From: Botryobacter ruber
GTDB lineage: Bacteria; Bacteroidota; Bacteroidia; Cytophagales; Hymenobacteraceae
Direction of reading: 5' to 3'
DNA: 64,000 nucleotides
Assembly: GCF_003347595.2 (NCBI RefSeq)
Contig: NZ_QCZK02000029.1
Location: 1 to 64,000, forward strand
Shown: in pieces, positions 57,232-64,000 of the stretch
Layout of the letters: each line of letters starts with the position of its first letter
Numbering within the stretch: position 1 is the first letter of the stretch
Notes under the pieces: model-generated
Databases searched by the model: none
What the model was told of the DNA's origin: nothing
The model's input: the letters and a program-made list of their open reading frames with translations, nothing else
Position numbers and translations under genes: made by a program

Positions 57232-60200
57232 ATGAAAGAAAGAATACAAAATCCACTGGTAAGGGTTTTACGACATTTACTTTGTGGTCTGGTTCTGATG
57301 CTCTGTTCTTTTACAATGGTATTAGCACAGGATGTAAGAGGAAAAGTAGTAGATGATAAAGGGGATGGTCTTCCCGGTGTGACCGTGTTAGTAAAAGGAA
57401 CCGGGAACGGTACCGTTACCGATATAGAGGGAAATTATTCCCTTGCAGCCAGAGAAGATGCTGTACTTGTATTCACTTTTGTTGGGTATAATGCACAGGA
57501 AGTACCGGTGGGTAAGCGGGCGTTAATAAATGTAACCCTAACGCCTGACCAGAAGCAGCTCGAAGAGGTGGTGGTTACAGGATATCGTACACAAGCCCGT
57601 GGAACTGTAACAGGATCTGTTGCTGCTGTTAATAGTAAGGAGTTTCAGGATGTACCGGTGGATAACCTTTCCAATGCGCTGGCAGGCAGGTTATCCGGAG
57701 TGACAATAACACAGGGTGCCGGTACACCTGGCATGGAATCCTCAATCCGTGTCCGAGCCCAGGGTACTTTCAATAATGCTGACCCTTTATATGTGATTGA
57801 CGGCATTGTGAGCGATAAGTTTGCTTTTGACGCGTTGAGTCCGAATGTGGTCGAAAACATCTCAGTACTGAAAGACGGAGCTTCTGCTGCAATATATGGT
57901 TCACGGGCAGCCAATGGCGTTGTACTTGTAACCACAAAAAGAGGAGCTGACGGAGCTCCAAGATTTTCTTACAGCGGTACAGTAGGGGTACAGACACCAA
58001 CGAAAATCCCCGAAACACTGAATGCTTATGAGCATGCCTCTCAGATAAACCATCAGTTGCGCTATAATAATATACCTGAGTCTAATTCGAAATATTATAC
58101 GCAGGACGAGCTGGAATATTTTAAGAACAACTCCTGGAATTGGGTGGACGAGATGTGGCGGGATCCAATATCTACGCAGCATACTTTGGATGTAAGAGGC
58201 GGTTCCGACAAGGTGCGTTATTTTATGGGTGGCTCTTATAATTACGCTACCGGCTCTTTCGATAACTTAGATTATAAGAAGCTTACCTTAAGAGGGAACA
58301 TAGATGTTTCTGTAACAAAGAATCTGAAAGTTTCGCTCGATTTTAATGCTGACAGACGAAATACCAATGGCCCTAGCTGGCAGGCAGGTAACTGGCGGCA
58401 GGAAGACCTGTACAAGGCTTTGTTAGTAAGGCCTAGCCTAGTGCCTCCTTACATAAATGGGCAACCGGTGGGTAACTGGGTAGAATGGCATCCGGGTGTA
58501 GTGATCGACAGAAGCAAGGCAGGATATATTGAGAACGAGTGGACCGGGATGAACGCTATTGTTTCCTTAAATTATAAGGTTCCTTTTGTTGAGGGGTTAG
58601 GATTGAAGACATCAATAAACGGGTATAAGCGTGATAGGTACAATAAGCAGTTCAACCTGCCGTATGATATGACCGTTTTTAATACGCTTGGCGAGCATAA
58701 CCATATTGTGGGAGATGTGCCGGTAGATTCCAAAACACGTGCAGCTCAGGAATTCCTGCAGTCACGCTACGACAAAATGGAGCGCTACCAGTTTAATACG
58801 CAACTTAATTATCAGCGAAGCTTTGGTGACCATAATCTGGATGGATTGCTGGTATACGAGCAGGCAGAACAGGATGATACCTGGTTTAATGGCCGTAGAG
58901 ACGAATTCCTATCTCCTGCCGTAGACCAATTTGTAGCAGGCGGTACTGTGAATTCCCAGGTAGATGGTAGGCAGTCACAATCAGCACGAATTTCCTATGT
59001 AGGTTTAGTTGGCTATAACTATGCTCAGAAATACCTGCTTGAAGCATCCTTCCGCTACGATGGGTCGGTGATTTTTGCACCTGAAAGGCGATGGGGCTTC
59101 TTCCCTTCTGCATCAGCCGGTTGGAGAGTTTCTGAAGAATCATTTTTTAGAGACAATGTAGGCTTTATCAACGATCTGAAACTAAGAGCATCTGTAGGCA
59201 TGCTGGGTAACGACAACGTTGGTGATTTTCAATGGCAGCAGTCTTTCTCTATACCGGACGGGGCAATTTTCGATAATCCAACCCGCGGACTGCAACCTGG
59301 AGTTCTTGCTAACAGAAATATTACCTGGGAAAAATCGCTCTCCTATAATGCCGGTATAGATACCCGGTTCCTGAACAACAAATTGAATCTGAAACTGGAT
59401 GCTTTCTACCGTAATACCTATGATATCCTCGGATCCAGACAACTGAGTATTCCAAGTACTTTTGGAGCAAATATGCCTGATGAAAACTACCAAGAAGTAG
59501 ATTCTCGTGGATTTGAAATTGAATTAGGGTATAACAACAAATTTGGAGCTGGTAAAAATACAGTTAACTACTTTGTGCGAGGCAACTTTGGCTATGCCAC
59601 AAACGAAGTTATCAAATATGATCAGGGCGAGAATACAAGACCTTATCAGTCTGTAATCGGCCGTCCTATTGGCGGCATCAGGGGGTATGTTGCCACTGAT
59701 ATTATCCGAACACAAGATGACCTGGATGCCCTCCCAAGCGGGTACACGATTTTAGGGGCGCAGCCTCAGTTAGGGATGCTGAATTACAAAGATCTCCGCG
59801 GACCAAACTCTGATGAGCCTGATGGCAGAATTACCTCCGATGATATGGAGTTTATCGCTGATTATAGAGTCCCTCCTATGAATTTTGGTTTTTCCCTTGG
59901 TGCATCCTGGAGGTCGCTCAGCATTGATGCACTGTTCCAGGGCGTGGCAGGAAGCTATGCCATGCTCTCCACTGTAGGAAGAGATATACAAGCCAGAACA
60001 GAAGAGTCTTCTATGGCCTACTGGGCCGATAGCTGGTCGCCGGAAAACCCGGATGGTCAATATCCTGGCTACAGGGGGGGCGGCTACCGCACACGTTTTC
60101 CTGAATCTACCTTCTGGCTGCAGGACCTCTCGTTTATGCGATTGAAAAACCTGACTATTTCTTACAGTCTGCCGAAAAAGCTCACCCAGGGTCTCAAGAT

Positions 60201-60342
60201 AGAGAATACCAGAGTGTTCTTTAATGGAACAAACCTGCTTACGTTGTATAGCGGTACCAAGCTCTATGATCCGGAAATAAATACTATTAATTCATACCCA
60301 ATGATGAAAAATTATTCCATTGGATTGAATATTGTTCTATAA
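57232..60342 (+). CDS. SusC/RagA-type TonB-dependent outer-membrane transporter (second locus)
   Basis: 1036 residues. Signal peptide to about residue 33 (LMLCSFTMVLAQ). The CarboxypepD_reg-like domain at 34-118 reads DVRGKVVDDKGDGLPGVTVL and GTVTDIEGNYSL. The TonB-box-like VVVTGYRTQARGTVTGSVAAV is followed by the plug (SSIRVRAQGTFNNADPLYVIDG, LKDGASAAIYGSRAANGVVLVTT). The barrel ends in NYSIGLNIVL. Only moderately similar by eye to the first SusC, so the two loci probably take up different ligands. susD follows after 15 bases. Confidence 0.95.
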   Translation: MKERIQNPLVRVLRHLLCGLVLMLCSFTMVLAQDVRGKVVDDKGDGLPGVTVLVKGTGNGTVTDIEGNYSLAAREDAVLVFTFVGYNAQEVPVGKRALINVTLTPDQKQLEEVVVTGYRTQARGTVTGSVAAVNSKEFQDVPVDNLSNALAGRLSGVTITQGAGTPGMESSIRVRAQGTFNNADPLYVIDGIVSDKFAFDALSPNVVENISVLKDGASAAIYGSRAANGVVLVTTKRGADGAPRFSYSGTVGVQTPTKIPETLNAYEHASQINHQLRYNNIPESNSKYYTQDELEYFKNNSWNWVDEMWRDPISTQHTLDVRGGSDKVRYFMGGSYNYATGSFDNLDYKKLTLRGNIDVSVTKNLKVSLDFNADRRNTNGPSWQAGNWRQEDLYKALLVRPSLVPPYINGQPVGNWVEWHPGVVIDRSKAGYIENEWTGMNAIVSLNYKVPFVEGLGLKTSINGYKRDRYNKQFNLPYDMTVFNTLGEHNHIVGDVPVDSKTRAAQEFLQSRYDKMERYQFNTQLNYQRSFGDHNLDGLLVYEQAEQDDTWFNGRRDEFLSPAVDQFVAGGTVNSQVDGRQSQSARISYVGLVGYNYAQKYLLEASFRYDGSVIFAPERRWGFFPSASAGWRVSEESFFRDNVGFINDLKLRASVGMLGNDNVGDFQWQQSFSIPDGAIFDNPTRGLQPGVLANRNITWEKSLSYNAGIDTRFLNNKLNLKLDAFYRNTYDILGSRQLSIPSTFGANMPDENYQEVDSRGFEIELGYNNKFGAGKNTVNYFVRGNFGYATNEVIKYDQGENTRPYQSVIGRPIGGIRGYVATDIIRTQDDLDALPSGYTILGAQPQLGMLNYKDLRGPNSDEPDGRITSDDMEFIADYRVPPMNFGFSLGASWRSLSIDALFQGVAGSYAMLSTVGRDIQARTEESSMAYWADSWSPENPDGQYPGYRGGGYRTRFPESTFWLQDLSFMRLKNLTISYSLPKKLTQGLKIENTRVFFNGTNLLTLYSGTKLYDPEINTINSYPMMKNYSIGLNIVL

Positions 60343-60357
60343 CTAAAAGTTTGTATC

Positions 60358-62085
60358 ATGAAATTTTCAAAGTTTATAGCGATTGTTCTCTTAGGCTGCA
60401 CGTTGGGCAGTTGTGAAGATATATTAGATAAAAATAACCTGGGTGCTGTAAATGAAGGGTTAGTGTGGAATGACCTTGATTTGGCTACAGCCTATGTAAA
60501 TAGAATATATGCCCAAAACTTGCCCGAGTGGAGCACGGAGTGGACTAATTATTCCGATGAATCTGACGGAGGAGGAAGTTTTATGTATGGGCAATTAACG
60601 GAAAACTCAGTTAACTATTGGCCATACGACGATATCAGAAATATCAATATTTTGTTGGCTAATATTGATCAGGGTAGTCTGAAAGATGTTGAAAAAAAGA
60701 AGCTGAAAGGTGAGGCGCTTTTCTTCCGGGCGTGGCGTTACTTTGAGCTGGTAAAGCGCTATGGAGGTGTACCTCTAATTCTGGAACCCCAGCAATTAAC
60801 AGATGATCTGTTGGTGAAGAGAAGTTCTACATCGGCCTGTATCCAGCAGATTATCGCTGATCTGGATAATGCGATTGATTATTTGCCGGAAGTTGCTGTT
60901 GGAACCAAAGGAAATGACGGGCATGTACATAAAGGAACGGCCATGGCAGTAAAAGGACGGGTGTTATTATATTATGCCAGTCCGCAGTTTGATCCGAGTC
61001 AGAATACAAGTGGCCGCTGGCAGGCAGCCTACGATGCCAATAAGGCCGCAAAAGAATTCCTAGAGTCGCAAGGCTTTGGTCTGAACCCGAATTTTGCCAA
61101 CATCTGGTTCAATGAGATGAATAAAGAAGCTATCTTTGTTCGGCGATACCAGTTTGCGCCCGGTAACTCAGTTAGCTCTAATAATTGGGCTGCTGCCACG
61201 CGTCCTCTGGACGAATCCCAAAACGCTACGGGAGGGAACCGTCCTGTTCTGGAGATGGTTAATGCTTTTCCTATGAAAGATGGCAAACCGATCGGAGACC
61301 CCAATTCAGCTTATCAGTATGATGCTGATTACTTGTGGAAGAACAGGGATCCACGTTTAACCCAGACTATAGCGTATAATGGGGCACTATGGGAATTGAG
61401 TGGTAAAACGGGTCGAATACAATGGACTTATGTTGGAGGTGAGCAGAACAACCCTACGCAAACCGGATTTTATACCCGAAAGGCTATCGATGAAAGCCAA
61501 AAACCAAGCGATGCCCTCAATAGCAGCACCGATTGGATAGAACTTCGCTTTGCGGAGGTATTGCTGAATTATGCTGAGGCAGCCAACGAGATCGGTAAGA
61601 CTGATGAGGCCTATCAGGCATTAACAGCTATCAGAAGCCGGGCCGGTATTGATCCGGGTGCTAATAACCTTTATGGTTTGGAGCCGGGCATGAATAAGAG
61701 TCAAATGCGTGAAGCTATCATGTTGGAGCGTAAGCTAGAATTGGCTTTCGAAGGCAAGCGCTTCTGGGACCTTCGCAGACGCAGGATGTTTGAAAGCGAA
61801 CTGAATGGAACACGGCGGCACGGCTATACCATTGAGTTAAAAGTTCCGGTAGATGAATGGAATAAAAAGAGAGCCTCCATGAATTCACAGGACCTGATTA
61901 ACCACCTGAATGAAAATTATTCAAATTACTTCGAGCATCAGGAGAGAGTAGTGGATACACAATTTGACATCAACTGGAAGGATAATTATTACTTTTTTGC
62001 TATTCCTTCAAGCCATCTGCAGTTAAACAGTAATTTAGAGCAGACCCAGGGCTGGGCTGGAGGTAGCTTTGATCCATTAAAGTGA
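60358..62085 (+). CDS. SusD/RagB-type nutrient-binding lipoprotein (second locus)
   Basis: 575 residues with lipobox CTLGSC (Cys19). SusD signatures are LKGEALFFRAWRYFELVKRYGGVPLI, RFAEVLLNYAEAANEIGKTDEAYQALTAIRSRAGI and MREAIMLERKLELAFEGKRFWDLRRRRMFE. Partner of the SusC encoded 15 bases upstream. Ligand unknown; the next gene encodes a sugar dehydrogenase, which hints at a sugar-related locus. Confidence 0.95.
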   Translation: MKFSKFIAIVLLGCTLGSCEDILDKNNLGAVNEGLVWNDLDLATAYVNRIYAQNLPEWSTEWTNYSDESDGGGSFMYGQLTENSVNYWPYDDIRNINILLANIDQGSLKDVEKKKLKGEALFFRAWRYFELVKRYGGVPLILEPQQLTDDLLVKRSSTSACIQQIIADLDNAIDYLPEVAVGTKGNDGHVHKGTAMAVKGRVLLYYASPQFDPSQNTSGRWQAAYDANKAAKEFLESQGFGLNPNFANIWFNEMNKEAIFVRRYQFAPGNSVSSNNWAAATRPLDESQNATGGNRPVLEMVNAFPMKDGKPIGDPNSAYQYDADYLWKNRDPRLTQTIAYNGALWELSGKTGRIQWTYVGGEQNNPTQTGFYTRKAIDESQKPSDALNSSTDWIELRFAEVLLNYAEAANEIGKTDEAYQALTAIRSRAGIDPGANNLYGLEPGMNKSQMREAIMLERKLELAFEGKRFWDLRRRRMFESELNGTRRHGYTIELKVPVDEWNKKRASMNSQDLINHLNENYSNYFEHQERVVDTQFDINWKDNYYFFAIPSSHLQLNSNLEQTQGWAGGSFDPLK

Positions 62086-62126
62086 TAAACCGGATCAGGT
62101 AACTCACAGGAGCCTAGTAACCAAAC

Positions 62127-62181
62127 AAAGGCCATATATTCTTAAAGCAATTGCTTCAGGAATGTATGGCCTTTCGTTTTT
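62127..62181 (+). terminator. Rho-independent terminator after second susD
   Basis: A 15-base arm AAAGGCCATATATTC pairs, with one mismatch, with GAATGTATGGCCTTT, then CGTTTTT. It separates the susCD transcript from the sugar dehydrogenase gene. Its core GGCCATA/TATGGCC is the same as in the terminator at 54968-55016. Confidence 0.85.
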
Positions 62182-62224
62182 AAGCATTAAATTGTCATGA
62201 ATAAAGTATGTACTTCTACACCCT

Positions 62225-64000
62225 ATGAAAATAAAGAATTCATTACTCCTAAAGGTTTTAACGGTAGCTGCTGGACTTGCCCTGGTGCTGCCAGCCCTGC
62301 AGGCGCAGACGGGCACAGATGCTCCTAAGCCCAATGCCGGCTTACTGCTGCCTGAAAATTTCCAGGCTACCATGTTGGCTGATAATCTGGGAAGAACACG
62401 CCACCTAGTCGTTACCCCGAATAACATGATCTATGTTCGGTTGGCGAGACTGAAAGATGGAAAAGGAACCCTGCTGCTGGAGCAGTACAACAATACAGCC
62501 ACCGTAAAATCAAGCTTTGGTGATTTTGGCGGAACAGGTATTTTCCTGCAGGATGATTATTTATATACATCCTCCAACAGTGAAATTTTCCGGTATAAAC
62601 TCAACAAAAGCTATGAGGTAATTTCGCCGGATGCACCCGAAAAGATCGTTACCGGTCTGGTGGACAAAGGTACCCACAATACCAAATCCATCATGATGGA
62701 TAACAAGGGCAATATGTATATACCGATTGGAGCTCCATCCAACTCCTGCCAGGTGGAAGACCGTAAAAAAGGTTCTCCGGGTATTGAAGATTGTCCATTG
62801 CTGGAAACATCGGGAGGCGTATGGCAATTTAAACCGGATAAACTGAACCAGACGTATCAGGATGGCATCCGGTATGCCACCGGTTTAAGAAATGTTGTAG
62901 CTGTTGACTGGAACGCACAAACAGACCAGCTTTATGTGATGCAGCACGGCCGCGATCAGCTACATAGTATTTTCCCGGATTTATATACCGTTAAAGAATC
63001 GGCAGAACTTCCGGCGGAATGTATGTATGCGTTGAACAAAGGAGATGATGCCGGCTGGCCCTACATCTATTATGATGGATTCCGGAATAAGAAAATGCTG
63101 GCGCCGGAGTATGGCGGAGATGGAAAGAAAGAAGGCAGCAATAAGTTTATCGACCCGGTTGCTGCTTACCCGGCGCACACGGCTCCAAACGGATTGCTTT
63201 TCTATACCGGAAACCAGTTTCCGGAAAAGTACAGAAACGGAGCCTTTATTGCTTTTCATGGTTCCTGGAACAGGGCTCCGGAGCCACAGGCCGGGTATTA
63301 TGTCGTATTCCAGCCCTTTAAGAATGGGAAGCCTTCCGGAGAGTGGGAAGTATTTGCAGACGGTTTTTCAGGCTCTCCGGAAAAAACTGCTGCAGGCAAA
63401 CCCGACCGCCGCCCCTGTGGTTTGGCGCAGGGACCAGACGGATCCCTTTATATTACTGATGATGTGAAAGGAGCCATTTTTAAAGTGACGTATAATCCTG
63501 GCGATTTAGCCAAGGCCGCTACTCCGGTTAAAACTGCTCCGGCCAGTAAAGCTCCCACTACAAATGCGGTAACCGGTAAAAGTAATGCCGCTGCGCCTGC
63601 TTCAGCGAAAACCACGCCAGCGAAACCGGCAAAGAAACCGGCAAAGAAACCGGCAGCATCCAAAACTACTCCTGCTCCAACAGTCTCTAAAACAACACTG
63701 GAGGCGGGCAAGTTGGTGTATATGCAGTATTGTGCTGCCTGCCATATGGTGGACGGCAGCGGCGTGCAGAGCTTAAATCCACCTCTTAGCAAAACTAGTT
63801 ATGTGCTGGGCACTAAGCCACGCCTGATAAACGTGATACTGAAGGGTATGAGCCAACAGGAAGTGGACGGTGAAAAGTACAGCAATGCAATGCCGCCATT
63901 TAATTTTTTGAGCGATAAGGAAATTGCTGATGTGCTTACCTATATCCGGAACGACTTTGGCAATAAAGCAAGTGCCGTTACTGCTGCAGAAGTAAAGGCA
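62225..64000 (+). CDS. PQQ-type sugar (sorbosone-like) dehydrogenase fused to cytochrome c, 3' end cut by window
   Basis: The frame is open from ATG 62225 to the window end (592 codons, no stop). A signal peptide (LTVAAGLALVLPALQAQ) is followed by a six-bladed propeller of the soluble glucose/L-sorbosone dehydrogenase type: NGLLFYTGNQFPEKYRNGAF, GLRNVVAVDWNAQTDQLYVMQHGRDQL, GDDAGWPYIYYDG, and FHGSWNRAP. A Lys/Ala/Pro-rich linker with short repeats (about 440-490) leads to a class I cytochrome c: CAACH at 503-507 with axial His507 and the distal ligand Met556 in NAMPPF. Electrons from sugar oxidation would pass through PQQ to the haem and on to the respiratory chain in the periplasm. Confidence 0.88.
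   Translation, partial: MKIKNSLLLKVLTVAAGLALVLPALQAQTGTDAPKPNAGLLLPENFQATMLADNLGRTRHLVVTPNNMIYVRLARLKDGKGTLLLEQYNNTATVKSSFGDFGGTGIFLQDDYLYTSSNSEIFRYKLNKSYEVISPDAPEKIVTGLVDKGTHNTKSIMMDNKGNMYIPIGAPSNSCQVEDRKKGSPGIEDCPLLETSGGVWQFKPDKLNQTYQDGIRYATGLRNVVAVDWNAQTDQLYVMQHGRDQLHSIFPDLYTVKESAELPAECMYALNKGDDAGWPYIYYDGFRNKKMLAPEYGGDGKKEGSNKFIDPVAAYPAHTAPNGLLFYTGNQFPEKYRNGAFIAFHGSWNRAPEPQAGYYVVFQPFKNGKPSGEWEVFADGFSGSPEKTAAGKPDRRPCGLAQGPDGSLYITDDVKGAIFKVTYNPGDLAKAATPVKTAPASKAPTTNAVTGKSNAAAPASAKTTPAKPAKKPAKKPAASKTTPAPTVSKTTLEAGKLVYMQYCAACHMVDGSGVQSLNPPLSKTSYVLGTKPRLINVILKGMSQQEVDGEKYSNAMPPFNFLSDKEIADVLTYIRNDFGNKASAVTAAEVKA

Overview
The window comes from a Bacteroidota chromosome, most likely order Cytophagales and close to the Hymenobacteraceae (Pontibacter/Hymenobacter type). 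This rests on two SusC/SusD pairs, a type IX secretion sorting tail, -7 boxes of the TAnnTTTG type, a short NuoG, and the tmRNA tag GEYNYAMAA. The genus is an inference; no 16S gene is present.

Layout. 1-9.1 kb: a minus-strand complex I operon nuoABCDEFGHIJ that ends at a terminator without nuoKLMN, with palindromic repeats inside it. 9.5-16.8 kb: a T9SS cargo protein, pruA, a YjjG-type nucleotidase, an ArsR-family regulator divergent from a secreted regulatory-domain protein, and a lactonase-fold lipoprotein. 16.9-25.2 kb: clpB, a small acidic protein, a YceI/porin/YceI operon, endonuclease V and a lipoprotein. 25.4-30.3 kb: an alpha/beta-hydrolase-fold protein that has lost its catalytic residues, then two unrelated isocitrate dehydrogenases transcribed divergently. 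The dimeric one carries NAD-type cofactor residues and the other is the monomeric NADP type. 30.8-32.5 kb: an AT-rich island with a membrane-anchored nuclease-like protein and a frameshifted small gene. 32.6-37.6 kb: an SNF2 helicase and a separate SWIM zinc-finger protein, convergent. 37.8-44.8 kb: an M16 peptidase, dnaX and cfa. 45.1 kb: ssrA (tmRNA).

Downstream of ssrA the sequence changes character. There is a chimeric IS/DnaC-like remnant, 1.1 kb of AT-rich DNA without genes, and then two polysaccharide- or glycan-uptake loci. The first is susC-susD followed by three lipoproteins, the last one a jelly-roll polysaccharide lyase-like enzyme behind an internal terminator. The second is susC-susD followed, after another terminator, by a secreted PQQ-type sugar dehydrogenase fused to cytochrome c, cut by the window end. 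Both susC genes are preceded by the same 75-bp block with fixed internal spacing, which suggests a shared regulatory signal. No regulator gene is seen beside them.

A second theme is the density of intergenic palindromic repeats. At least seven families are visible, including one short family in about ten copies, one of which lies inside the dnaX reading frame. One element fits exactly between two convergent genes and supplies the stop codon of both.
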